From contig JANVCC010000022.1 of the NCBI GenBank assembly GCA_025345505.1, forward strand, positions 29,637,155 through 29,701,154: 64,000 bases of DNA. The letters run 5' to 3'. The notes beneath the pieces were generated by a model that was given only the letters and a program-made list of their open reading frames with translations, made no database searches and was not told the origin of the DNA. Positions 10,767 through 23,290 of this stretch are shown here, piece by piece. Source of the stretch: Todiramphus chloris collaris. Lineage: Eukaryota; Chordata; Aves; Coraciiformes; Alcedinidae. Each line of letters begins with the position of its first letter. Position 1 is the first letter of the stretch. A program made the position numbers and the translations under genes.

Positions 10767-13700
10767 AACTTCTGTCAATGTGTTATGGTAATGCAGCTCT
10801 GCTTTCCACTCATGAGGTGCCTGCATTCATTGGTGGGTGATACGAATAAGTAAAACCTGTCTCTTAGTGCGCATTCACAAGAGTGTTGAACTGAGATTAC
10901 ACTGACATCTGAAATTCTGGCAGTTTGCAACTCCAAGTGCTTACACTTTGTAAATCTCAATCGCGTCCTTAATGTAGATTTTGTTTCGTTTCTTGCTAAA
11001 GAGTAAAAAATGTAAATTTAGAAAAGACTGTCACTCTCCCCCTTGGTCTTTGAGTGATTTAAATCATTCCTTTGTCAACCGATCTAATGTGTTTTTGCAG
11101 TGATAATGTCTGCTTAGTCTCCAACATCTGTGTGCTGGACAGAAACTGAGATTCCTGGATGTGTCTTGGGTGCACTGTTATCTTCACCATAGCACAATGA
11201 CACGTAGGTAAAATGCATAGCTTTCTGCAACAAGTACAAATGAGGCTGATTTGAACTGAGCATTGTTTGAAAGCTTTGATGAAAGAAACTAGCATCAGGC
11301 ACAGGCTTATTTGAGTTTATCAAAATTATCCTCTTGAAGGAACTGGAAGCAGCGTGAGTCTGCGGTGCCATAACTGGCTCTGGTGCTGCTGACTCCTGGG
11401 GAAGGTCAGATGTGGGTGAGAGTGGTATGACTCAGGGTTCTTGCTGGCATGGGCTGAGTCACAGCACCAAGTTCATGTGTCTTTCTGTTGCTTGCAAAAT
11501 CTATGTGACTATGGCCTCTCCTAAGAAGAGGCTGAATCATGTCCTGGGTGAGCAGAGACCTGTGAAGAATGTGTTCTCTCCTGATTCATCTGGAGAGACA
11601 TCTCTTGCTGTTGGTTGTCCCCAGTGGGACTGCAGGATGCTTTAGTTTTGTTCATGGCCTGAGTTTTGATACAGCTTTAGCTCTCATAACTAAGCATGAT
11701 CTGTTTCCTTGACTTTGTGCCTTCTCCACAGACATCTGCCACCTTTTTGCCCACCCCTAAGTGCATGCACTTAAAGATTATTCATCAGCTGAAGTAGCCT
11801 CAACATTAGCATGTGCTGCAGGCTGCTTGTGAATATGACTTGTTTTATTTAGATCAGAGGGAACCAGGAGTTAGCTCTATTCCTCTGACCCTGAAAGTGC
11901 CCAGAGGCTAAGCAAGTACCTGTGATACAGTTGTAACTCACAGAAGACTAGGGGTTTTTTTCTGCCTTGTTGCTTAGTGAGGCTTGAGTTAACATTGCCG
12001 CAAGGGTCTTTCTCTGGTCTAGACCTTGGAAACAAAGACTGATCCCCAGCAAAGAGCTGATGAGCCTCAACATGTCAAACCAATGACTACCATTTGCCCT
12101 TGTAGAGCATCACCTGTTAAGCGAGGAAGAGAAAGTTTCAGCTACAAAATTATATGGTTATACAAATCCAAAATACTTCTTACAAAATAAGAATAGCATG
12201 CCAAAATAAACCAATGCTTTCTTTAGTGGAGAAATGGAGCAGCTGCTCTTGGGCAAGATGAGGGGTGTAACTGTGGATGCCAGAAGTCAACCTCCGTGTC
12301 GGAGAGCAGCGATGGGGTAAGATAGTTTCTGTTGCGCAAAGTGTATGGTCTTTAAATAAGTATAGGGATCTGTGACTCTATCTCATGCCTTCCTGAGGAC
12401 ACGTGGTGGGACATGGCTGTGCTTGCTTTGCAAGATCTCTGAGCTGGACAGTTTCATGACACTGGTGTGCCCAGAAGGGCCCATGGAAGGGGAAAAGGAG
12501 AGGGACTGGGGAGAGAGGGGTTTGGTCCAAACTCTGTCTGCAGCAGTGACTTGCAACAGTAAAGCCACATGTGTCCAAGGTGGTATTGAAGCAGACAACT
12601 AGGACAGGCCATGGTTGGGGTCCAGGACACTCTGCTCACTGATCTGGGGATTGGTATCAGGTTGTCTAACCCGTCTTTGCTGGTGTCCCCAGTGATTGTC
12701 CAGCTTTGCTCAGTCACTTGATTGTCTTAACTACTTTTCTGGGGGTTTGTTTAGTTTTGTTTTTCCCTTTTTCATATAGGAAACAAAGTAGGTAGCTATG
12801 CTGACAATATGGGTCAATATGACAACAGTCATAGAACCTTTGACTTCTCCATTCAGTGTCTTCCTGTAAAAGAATGTTTTGAGTCGATTGAAATGGACTT
12901 AATTCTTCTTCTGAATAAAAAATCATCATAAGCAAAAGTTGCTTCTGGCCAAACCACTGTCTTTCATTTCTTGTTATCAAGCCTTTATTAATTTTTATTA
13001 ACAAAAAATAAAATTGACATTTTGGATAAAACCCCATTTTGATGTTTAACTCTTCCTCCCAAACACAGAACTTATTTAAAAGCCTGAGGGAAACTGTTTG
13101 ACTTATAGAAGTTGTTCTCAATTCTTTCAATATACAGATCCAAGTTTGACATGCAATATCAAACCCTGTTGATCTGAAATAAATTGATAAATAAAATAGT
13201 TGTCAAGAATGTTGCCAAGCCTTCCTCGTGTAGACTTCTGAGTGCCAGCTGCTTTTGTTTCTTATTTTTAGGATTTCTCTGTATTGGAACAGGTTTAAGC
13301 TTTAAAAATGAGGGCTGACATCTTGAAGACCAACGTCATCTCTGGAAGCCTAGGACAAAAGGCAAGGGTTGCAAGATCACTGTCTTGTGTAACAATACAT
13401 TTTCTTGTGTTTGAATAATAAAAATGCTGCAATTAATTTTTATTAACTTAAGCCAAATTTTCAAGGATGCTCTACTTTTCTCACTCAAATAAGAGGTTAA
13501 GTGAGGTGGTAGAATTGACAGCATTTTGTTTCTAAGCTACTGCTGGTCACCTTACTGGTTGAACCTTGTATTGTGTTTGGAGCCAACGGTGGGTGGATAA
13601 TCTGATTCTCTAGACCAAGTGCTTTTGTGGTAGTGCTACCATCACACCCACAGTCCTTCCCAAGGAGACTGAGTGGGAGAAGTGCTCTTGCATCATGCAG

Positions 13701-16205
13701 GCAGAGCTGTGGACCATCCAGATACATGAGCTGTGCTCTCAGTTTTGGTGTCTTTGAATCCTATTGCCTATATTTGAAGAAATATCCGAGAGAGTGTCAG
13801 AAAATCCCAGATCTCTGTGTTGTTCTGTCTTCAAGACTTGCACCTTGGCATAAATGGTTCTATCTCTTGATCAGACCATGCATCGTATGCCTGTGGTTCC
13901 AGATGCAGAGTTAAACAATGCAAGAGGAAATACTGATGGTATATGATCAAGTGCTTGGCTAGTTTGATCAAAAAAAGCATTGTATTTACTGAATATGTAG
14001 AATGGATTGTTTCTTGAGCTCTGCCCTCAGCTAAGCAAGTGCAGTTGCTTATGGAAACACCCCTGGTGCCTGTAGTTACCCACAGAATTATTAATATTTT
14101 GCCAGTACAGTCCATTTTGATTCAAAGAGCTTGGAGGGGAGACAATGCTACAACCTAAGTACATCAGCACTCCACTGCTTACACTTGAGAAAGCTGCTTG
14201 TGTTTGACTGTAGCAGACCTGATCTGTGATTTGTGGGGCAGCCATCTGAAAGCATCTCTTTGTGTCAGTCTTCTTCACTCAGAGCTTGTCCTTTTCCAAG
14301 ATTCCATGAATTGTTTGTCCGTGGGTTCAGGAGGGATCAGACTGACTGTGCTTATCCTTCCCACTGAATTGGTGCAAGTGAAACCCTAGGAATGGTATTT
14401 AGCCTATCTACAATATCAGCCTCAAGAGCCACAGCAGAGTTTGAAAATAGGTAGAGTATGCAGCTGTTTGTTGATTTAAGACTCTTAAAAAGAAAAAAGG
14501 GAGAAAAAAACCCGTCCTTGTAATTACTTACTTTTTGGCACTTCTGTCAGTCTGAGTTGGACCAGTGCTTCTTCATTGATCCATGTGAAGATTGCTGAGC
14601 CGTATAAAGACCCGGCTGTCATATTCCTGTCAGATATTCTGTCATGTGTTCCTGCCCAACTAGTAAAATGTCATGCAAACACAGCCTTTCTAACACAGAA
14701 TAGCCTTCGGCAAATGCACTCCACTAGTGCCTAACAGCCCACGGGATCTAATCTCTGCTCCCTTACCGACTGTTTGTAACCTTTCTGTGCACTTCAAGAC
14801 TTTTCAGACTAATCCTTTTACATATAATCATAGCAAATAAGAATTTGGGAAGGGAGCACCAGCCGGGGCTGGGTCTGGGGACCTAGGTGTCTGCTGTGGT
14901 AAACCTACATTTCAGTCACTTTTCCACATTATTTTCAGGAAGCAAAGTGTCTGAAGACAGAACCATAGGGAAAGGTTTAATGTGTTGTTGCCTATTTGCC
15001 GGTAAGAATAACCCTTCAGTAAAACTTTTTATGGCCTGTGCTTCTAAATCTTGGAAGACTTTCTATATGTGACTCCTGAAGGTGACAGCAATGGAGCTTT
15101 ATTATACCTTGCTGTCTTGCTTGGATGACAGTCTGTCCTGTGTACCAAGATCCAAGGAAAACCTAGTACAGGGTTACCTGATACTCAGTAGTAGTGAATT
15201 TGTTTCCAAATAACTGTGGATTTCTATACTCTGCCAGTGTTGGTCGATACACCCAGAGAGCAGCATGCCTCTCCTGAGTTGCAGTGGGAGAGGCTTGTTC
15301 TGTGGATGTGATGATTTGGCATTTTGTATGGGATGGTCCACTCAGGGGCAGGTTTGCCAAAAGTCCTGTGAGGTCCTGGAATAATAACTATTATGGAAAT
15401 CATTTTAGAGTGAAGCGGGTGTTGTGAGGTGACATTTGAGCTTGGGTGGAGTTGGGATGCCTGATTAATTGCTGTAGTCAATTAAATCCACCCGTGAAAG
15501 TGCAGAGAGGTAGAGATGCTGGATGAGGAGGCATGAGAGTGCAGCAAGTGCAGTACTGTGGACTGTGCTCAGGTGAGCTCCAAAATGTTGAAGCTTGTTT
15601 CATTTTGGTGTGTCCTTACAGAAGCAAATCTCTCTCTAAAAAGCTATGGTTATTGGGCCTAGATGCCTCATGGAATAGCATTAAGCTTCCTATATTTTTG
15701 CACATGTGAATCCAACCAAGTTCATTAGCAGCTCTGGGAAAGTGAGCTAAGTCAATGAGTGCCTGGTGGCTGCTCTTTGCAGGTACCTCTGTTGTGGGAC
15801 CCACATTGGAAAATGAACTCACTACTGTGATCTGTGGGACTTGGCAAGGCTCGAAGCTGCAGACACTGAACTTCCACTCTCATCTTCTGTGAGAAACTCA
15901 GACCTGCAGGTCAGGCCTGGGCTGAGGTGGCCTGGCAGTGAAGGTGCCTGTAGATCACATTTTTTCATCAGCTCTGCCAAAATGATTCCTTTCACCCTGC
16001 GATAATTCTCTGAAGTATTTTCACAGTTACACTTGAGAGAGATGCAAATGAGGTGATTTGTGTGTCTGCAACTAATGACCTTTGCACTGAAGTCATACAG
16101 GGAGCAGCACAGATACTGTCAGCGATGCTGGTGAGCTGAATGCAGCTCCTCCCATGGCAGGAGCCCCATCAACTTGCCCTGCTCTCCCCCAGGCAAGGAA
16201 GAGCT

Positions 16206-16290
16206 GCCTTGTGATTAAAGCAGGACTGGAACACGGGAGGTCAACCTCTAACTCCCAGCTCTGCCCTGGATTGCTTCTGTGGCCATGCAG
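16206..16290 (+). repeat. MIR-like SINE relic
   Basis: The order of blocks matches the 5' and central part of the amniote MIR family: a GCCTTGTGATTAAAGCAGGA block (cf. GCCTAGTGGTTAGAGCAG), then AACTCCCAGCTCTGCC, then a GGCCATGC remnant where the core would follow. It is strongly diverged and shows no flanking duplications. Recognition is by memory of the consensus. Confidence 0.6.
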
Positions 16291-16418
16291 AGGAGTGCCC
16301 TGTTGGCGTGGTGCTCCCAGAACTACTTTGGTCCAGGTGAACTGTGCTAGCCAAAAAGATTTGCTTGAGTGGTGTCAGGAGGGACCAGGGGTGCTGGTGC
16401 AAGCAGCTCAGCTGGAAG

Positions 16419-16489
16419 AGCTGGAGAGAAGGTGGGGCAGAGCTGGAGAGAAGTTGGGACACAGCTGGAGGCAGGTTGAGGCACAGCTG
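16419..16489 (+). repeat. 22-bp minisatellite, about 3.2 copies
   Basis: Three consecutive 22-bp units start at 16419, 16441 and 16463. Each begins AGCTGGAG and ends CAG or CAC, and a partial AGCTG follows at 16485. Copies one and two differ at a few positions; copy three is more diverged. The repeat creates the Leu/Glu/Arg-rich segment of an otherwise unsupported 204-codon open frame at 16154-16768. Confidence 0.85.
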
Positions 16490-17679
16490 TGTTTGGGAAG
16501 GCTCAGGGTCACATTTGCAAACAGGGAGATGCTGCTTCCTTTCTCTTCCCTCCCCTCAACAAACAAACAAATCCCCCAGAGTGTTAGTTATTTCAGTGAA
16601 TTACATCTGGGATTAACCTGTGCTGTTGACTTCACTTATCTTTCTGCAAAACAAGTAGGAGCACCGAGGCCGTCTCCAGGAGCTGGGAATGAAGGATTGC
16701 TGTGCTATGTGACATATTCCAAGGGCAATGAAAGAAAAAAGACTTTGCATTATTCCTTGCGTATGTAGCAACTCTGAAAGTACTGGGAATCTTGCCCCGG
16801 GTTCTCGATATGCCGTAATCCTGCAGAGGTGTTTGCGATAGCAGCTTTAATCGTGCAGTACCTCTGACCTCTACAGACTGGGGTGCTGGAACAGATTCAG
16901 CCCAGGATGGCTCCACTGGTCGAGGGGAGAGGTCAGACAGCCTGGGGACAGAGGGAGGAAAAGTGTTCACTGGGACAACTGGCGTCTGGACTGATATGCT
17001 TTCTTTAGTCTTGGAAAAGGTTCAGCAGGCTTAGCTTCTCTTGAGACAAACACTCCTTAGAAAAATAAGTCCAACCACGGGGAAAGTGCCCAGACATCAC
17101 ATTTTCAAAACAGACCCTTTTCCATTTGCCTTCATGCATTCACAATGTTTTAGTCAGACTGAAACTGTAACTGTGCTGTTACAGCAGGAGACTTGGGACT
17201 CTCTATCTTACTGTATAATCCCCTTGTTTGCTCTAGGTAGATCTTAGGAAACGGCCAGAGGCTGGGGTCTCTTTCAGGAATCGCTTACTGGTCTAAACGA
17301 CAGATGTGATAAATGAAGATATAACAGACACCAGAAAAAGGTGGAGCAGGATATTACAGCTTGTGGATTCGTGGTTTCTAAGTTTAGATGCACCTATATT
17401 TTATTGGGTCCTCTGTTTATACCAACACGGGAGGCCAGATTCTCATGCCGTGTGAACAACGAGCTGAGCGCAGGGCCTGCTCTTTGATGTTTGTAGGCAA
17501 AGGGATTTCTCAGGAGCAGTTTGAATGAGGTGAGGGGCTGATGTGTGCTGACTAGAGCTTGGAAAGCTGTTCCAAGCATGAGAGAAGGTGTGGGAGATGG
17601 TGCAGAAATGCCTCTCTGATGAGGGAATGAAGGGGAATGCAAGGTCAGTGCTGCAGGACTCGCTGGGGGGTGGGTCGGG
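16490..17679. other. Noncoding DNA, nothing notable
   Basis: No repeat family, RNA gene or convincing exon was recognised. Short open frames on both strands (up to about 140 codons) look random. Confidence 0.6.
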
Positions 17680-17768
17680 TCACATGCAAGACTGTGGGCA
17701 AATCCATTAACTGCTCTGTGCTTAAGCTTTACTGCTGTAAAGCGGAGCTGGTAATGCAGTATACTTGG
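17680..17768 (+). repeat. MIR-like SINE core relic
   Basis: The sequence follows the MIR core: GACTGTGGGCAAATCCATTA (cf. GACCTTGGGCAAGTCACTTA), CTGCTCTGTGCTTAAGCTTT (cf. CTCTCTGTGCCTCAGTTT), then CTGTAAAGCGGAGCTGGTAA (cf. CTGTAAAATGGGGATAATA). The order and spacing of these three blocks make chance unlikely. Confidence 0.75.
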
Positions 17769-20700
17769 CTCCTGTGGTAACTCACAGTTGATAACAGAGA
17801 TGTACAGAATAAACACAGCTAAGCCTGGATCTGGGTATGCATTTGGGTTTGTGCTGTTCTTCTTTCCGATGCTTTTAGAAACCCTGCCAAAGTCAAGAGG
17901 CTATGAGAAACCAGACTTTCTATCAGCATCTGGAGGCTGAAATCTCAGTAGAAGACCAGTTACAGTATTTTTCTACTTCATTAAGTACCTCCTTGAAGGG
18001 TTAAAGTAGCCTGTGAAAAAGTGTTATTGCAAGCAGTGGAGTGTCCTACAGCCTTTTGGGAAAAGGAAAGATATGCTATCTGTACACTTCAAGACTCATT
18101 TGTAGTGGCGGCCACATAGATTTCAGACCATTTCCCCCAGCTCTCTACTCATCGTACTACCTGGGCACTTCAGATATCGCAGATAATTCTCTTTGCTCTG
18201 AAAGTTTAGCACTGGCTTGAAGAGAGTCTTACATACTGCAGCTTGTACTTCTTCAGCCCTGGACATATATAGGTCAAAACTCAGATGCTGGTTGAACAGG
18301 AATACATGATGTTTAGCCCATGCAGCCACAGAGGGAAAGATAATTTCAAACTCCTGCATCTGTGTAGAAAGCTGGGGTTTGTACTGTTTGCTTTACTGCT
18401 GCTGGGATGTATATGGGTTGGTGCACGCTGAGCTGTATGCTATACCTTCCTGGTGGTTCCTGTCCTGAAATAAGCACTGGTTCAAGTTACCATTTTCCAT
18501 CGACTTCCAAGCAATAAATGCAGCAAACTCATTTTCAGGAAAACAAAGTCTAAATGTGAGTTCAGGAGTTGGTAGGGTAATAGATTCTGTCCTGTCAGAT
18601 TCAATACCAGAGTGTATAAAATGTGTCAGACAATTCATCAGCTGTTGGGATTAGATAACTTAATTAAGGTACGGTTTTGCTGAAAAATGTGCATTGAGAC
18701 AGGAGTAATGACATTACTGAATACCGTGTAGCAACATGTAGATGTCTGTTCTAGGACAATAGAAGAATAAACAGACATCAACGTGGAGAAATCTTTTCAC
18801 ATATTATTAGAGATGATCAAATAATTTATGACAAAATCTAGCTTTTCTTTTTCTTTCAACTTTTAAATCCTTCATAATCCAGTCTTTGCTTCTATTTACA
18901 ACTTGTTAGTGTTTGCCAAATTGCTTCTAAACAATTTTCAGCTGACAAGTTGCTCATGAGGCCTCTGCTCTGTAACTAGCTGGTATTTGTTCATTATGTG
19001 CTTGACTGGCTGCTGAAGTCAGTCTGTACTCTTTTTCTTCCTGAGTGAATGGCTTATACTTTTTGAGTACAGAGGAATAATGGAGCAATACACATGTAAA
19101 AATTATCAAATGATGCAGTTTATTAAAGTCATGAAATCTTTGGGTTTGGGACTGCTTTCAAAGGCAATGATCTAGGCAATCCAAAAAGGGAATAGTATGA
19201 CTGGACTGGTAATCGCAGATTTAATTGACTTTCCCTTCCCTCTTCCCTGGTTCTTTGCATTGTTTAACTTGAATGAAAAAAAGTATTTGAGCTTCTGATT
19301 CCTGTCCTTAGTGGGGTATGAGGTGCCCAAGTGTGATGGCTAACCTTTCTGCTGGGCCTCTGCATAGTTTTGGGTAGGTCGTTCCCTTCCTGCTTGTACT
19401 ACTAAAGTAGCACTGCCTGATCCCCTCTGGCTGTAGGGCTGGTCCCCTCTGTGCAGACTTGTCCTTAGGAGTGGAGGTGGCCTGAAACAGATTGAACTAA
19501 CAGTGGATTACAGTGGACAATTGGAATGCTTATGCTTGAGCTTGGTACCTGGCCTCCTTTAACATTGTAGGTCTAACCTATGTGACTTATCTTTGTCCAG
19601 CTAAGGAATTGATTCTTTATTTTGGAGAAGTATTACTGGAGGGGGGGGGGCAGAATATCATCATCTGTGAGTTCATTTAATAACAGATTTATTTTTTTTA
19701 ATGGGCAAAAAAAATCAGATAAACCAGAAAACATTCTATATGGACTAAGGGCAGCCTTCAGGGTACCCAGTATTACAGTGTTTCCCCAAAGCATCGGTTG
19801 GATAGGGATAACAGGGAAGATAAGTGCAACTTCTGGGGTAGTGAAAACCTTGAGGTGGCTCAAGGAGAAAGAATATGTAGAATCTCTTGGCCTGTGGGTC
19901 ACCTCTGTTGTCATAAGTAGCAGACTAATGTGTGGGAAGAATATGCTTATTTATATGTGTGGTTTTACCAGAGGGGATTGTCAGCTTATATTTGATAAAG
20001 CTTGAAAATGTTTCTGCGTTTATGGCACTCTTGCTCTGCTGAAAGGAACAACCAAGCAAATAACTGATGACTGATTTTTTTGCCGCCTTGTGGAAAAATA
20101 CATCTAAGTGCCTGATCTCAGCAGACTTCCCTACCGCTGCAAGTGAGCATCAGTATTGCAGACTTTTGGGGTGAGGGGATGAACTTTGCTTGGAAGTAAC
20201 AATAAAAGGAGGAGGAAAATAATAATTTAAGTATATTGTAATGGAACATAACTGTGTCTTGCAGGTATTTTATCTTGCTTTTGTATTGATTTATGTCCCT
20301 TGCTTTGTTTATCTTTACTCTTAAGAGGAACAAGGCAGTGATTCATCACGAATTTGCAGGGATAACTCACTTTGCATTTGTATGGTATTGTCTGTCCCAG
20401 TGGCTTGAAGGCCTTTACAGACTTTAAGGGCTGTGTCTTCAGCTGGTATAGCGGTGTTATGCTGACACCATCTGAAAATCTGATCCTATCTCAATTCCCT
20501 TTTTGTCTGCATATTTTAACTTGACATACTGTATTATCACGGATGCAAAACCACCCCCCTACAAACACAACAACATCATGATTTGCTCATGGATGATTTC
20601 TTTAACATCATCTTTCAGAGCTGCAGAAGAACTTGTTTCCCTAGTCTATAGGAGTTCCTTGTTCCTATAGTCTTACCTATCTGTACTGAATATGTTCAGG

Positions 20701-23092
20701 TTAGCAACTGATCTGAATTATTCTGTGCAACAGCCCTTCATATACTGTTGTTTACTATCTGTTAATCCTAGGGGTCTGTGTGTGTCTCATGTTTTATGAT
20801 GATTTATCTTGTACATGATAATTTCATGTCAGTGAAAGTTTCAATGCTGGACATGCATTCGGACATAGAGAATGGCTCACAGCTCCCTTCTGTGATTGTT
20901 TTCTGTACCATAGCTAATTATACATTAGTTGGCAAATGTGCACTATTGATAGTTATACTGTTACAGCTTTCTAATGTCAAAATGTCACATTGAACCAAGT
21001 GCTGCAAAAACTTTACTTTTCTGCAAGTAGCTATATTGAACTTGTCACCTCTGAAAAGAATTGAGATACTTTGTATACATGTGTATGTGGAAATTTTTAT
21101 ATTTGTACATGTTATATATATAATTGTTGTCAATCAAATCATTGACATGTGTTGATTCAAATCACAATCTGAATTTTTAATTAGCTGAACCTCTGTCAGG
21201 TTCATTGTGTTTTTTGTTTGTTTTCATTCAGTCTATGTTACTTTGAATACAGGTTCTTGGTCTGCCTTACTTGAATACTTATCTCTTGGTGTTCTTACTT
21301 ATCTTTATTTTTTGGACCTTCTGGAACCAATCTGATGTTCTAATCTTTTTTTAAAATGGTAATAACAAAAGAACATTAATAAGATGCATATTTTCAGGTA
21401 GCTATCTTTAGATTTTTAATTTCAAGTTATCTGGACCTATTTGCTAACAAACATTAATCTTTTTTGATGATAAACATTCTTTGCTACTAGTAGAAAAAAT
21501 GGAAATCTTCATTACTAATGGAAAATACTTAATCTATGTAGTTTGTGTAGTTAAGAACAAACTGTAGGAACATTATAGGCTATTTGCTATGTGGAGATGA
21601 TAAAATTGTCAGTAAAACTGCAGAAAAAGCAGTAATTATTTTTACTTGTTTTTAGAAAAAAACATTAGCTTTATGACATCCTAATTGTTTCCTCATAGCC
21701 TCAGACTTTTCTTTATACCTTTTGCATCTAGCTTGCTCTCCCCGTTCAGTGTTATCATTGTCTTTTGAAATAAGACTTTATTAGTACTACTAGCTGGGGA
21801 GCTACCTGCACCAAGACTGAATGATTTTGGGTCAAAATGACTGCCAATATGCAATTTGGTAACCAGTTCATTTTGAACCCTCAAAAACTAATAAATGCTG
21901 TCTCTCAAAACAGAGATTCCTCATGTAAAGGTTCTCATGCATACGTGTTGTGTTAAAAATTCTCTGTAATTTTCAGAAATGTCTCACTAAAAACTGTGGG
22001 GGCTTCCAGCAAACTGGAGTCATGTGCAATACAGTCTTTATTTCTTCACATTAAACAAGTGTTCAAGGATTAAATCATCCTGCTCCCTGATGTGATTTGG
22101 TGGTCTAAACCAAACATGGACTAATATTCCCCCACCTGGGCTTTTACATTTCCCTGAAGTCTTATATAAGCCATGTAATACAACGGGATGCTGTGTCACT
22201 TATTCCAAAGGTATCATCACCAGTGGAGACTTGCCAGGTGACTTCATCCTCCCACTCAGTTTTGCCTCTGTCTCACGGTTGTGTTTCGGGGAGGGAGCTT
22301 ACCAGCCTGTTGTCCTTGTGCACCTCACTGAATTTTCTTTCCATGTTTCCTACTGTGGAGTCCTTGAGGATTACTTGCCCTTTTAGGAAAGCTGAAAGGC
22401 CTCCTTTCATAGCTGCTTAGATCCTATCATAAAGATACCTCTTTTTCTGTGATCTCTCGATTTTTCTTTTTTGTTTCCCCTAAGAATGATTCCTTGGTAT
22501 TTGCTTTGCTGAATGTTGGATATTTCTAGCTGGGTAGAAATTTCTCCTGATTCTTTTTCCTTGTGGTCACAAATCTGTTTCTTGTATCTCCGGTTCTTGT
22601 ACCATCTGTCCTTCCCCCTGCAGCATGTGTGGCTGTAATTTGGGTAACTTATTGTCCAAGAAGTCTTTGTTTTCTCAGATGCTGTGCATTAATGACGTTT
22701 GAGTTTTAGACTGTGTGTATCCTTCCTTTTAATGGACCAGGAGAGTATTTGGACCACTGTCAGACTGGAAAATCTGAGCACAGCCAAAGCGCTACTAGGA
22801 ACTCTTCCCTGCTCATCTGCTGTTTTCTTACAGGAAACAGTGAGCCTCTCCTACTTAGGCTGTCCCCCGAATTGGTGGTTAACTGCAGCCCCTTCCCCAG
22901 AAACTCAAATAAGCTTAATTTCAAAGATTCAGTGACATCATTTTGCAGAAGTGCTGGGTGAAGCATAAGTTCATTTCCCTCGGCACCACTTCTTAATGCA
23001 TTTTTGTTCATCAATGCGTACAACTAATGTGAAGAGGCAATTCAGTCTCAGCAGTCATTCTATTGAGGATGAAATACTGATAGGTACTTCAT
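17769..23092. other. Noncoding DNA, no gene seen
   Basis: AT-rich sequence without recognised repeats or exons. A G9-containing run lies near 19640-19650. The stretch at about 20760-21180 is AT-rich with TAATTA-type cores and a small inverted repeat (GTCAAT/ATTGAC near 21129-21146), weakly CNE-like. Two adjacent minus-strand open frames at 18123-18359 and 18393-18638 resemble nothing I know. Confidence 0.6.
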
Positions 23093-23290
23093 TTAATAAA
23101 ATAATAATGCTGTGCAGCTGTACACTGTCTCTCCCACAAGGATCTCTAGGTACCTGAAAGAGTATTAAATAATTAAGCCTGACAATACCCCTGTATTTCA
23201 TTAGTTCCATTTCACAGGTGGATTAGCAGAGGTTAAGTGACTTGACCAAGGTCAGAATCAGACCTTATTCCTGGGAGGAAAGCCTGTTCT
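23093..23290 (-). repeat. MIR/L3-like relic, reverse orientation
   Basis: The blocks occur in the order known from the reverse complement of the amniote MIR/L3 3' region: an ATAATAATG start, AAGGATCTC, TAATTAAGCCTGACAATACC, CCATTTCACAGGTGGATTAG, AGAGGTTAAGTGACTTGACC and AAGGTCAGAATCAGACC. About 170 bp remain alignable by eye, so this is one of the best preserved old repeats in the window. Confidence 0.8.

Larger units (their letters stand above)
8694..16150. other. Noncoding DNA, no gene seen
   Basis: AT-rich sequence with random-looking open frames (up to about 138 codons). It includes an A/C tract at 10447-10499, a T/C-rich tract at about 10690-10766, a T/G-rich patch near 12738-12770 and an octamer ATGCAAAT at 16042-16049. 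No recognisable exon, RNA gene or transposon was found. Confidence 0.65.

Noticed and set aside
16154..16768. 204-codon open frame, plus strand (longest in window)
   Set aside because: It runs through a MIR-like relic (16206-16290) and the 22-bp minisatellite. No recognisable domain.
17394..17816. 140-codon open frame, minus strand
   Set aside because: Overlaps the MIR core relic at 17680-17768.
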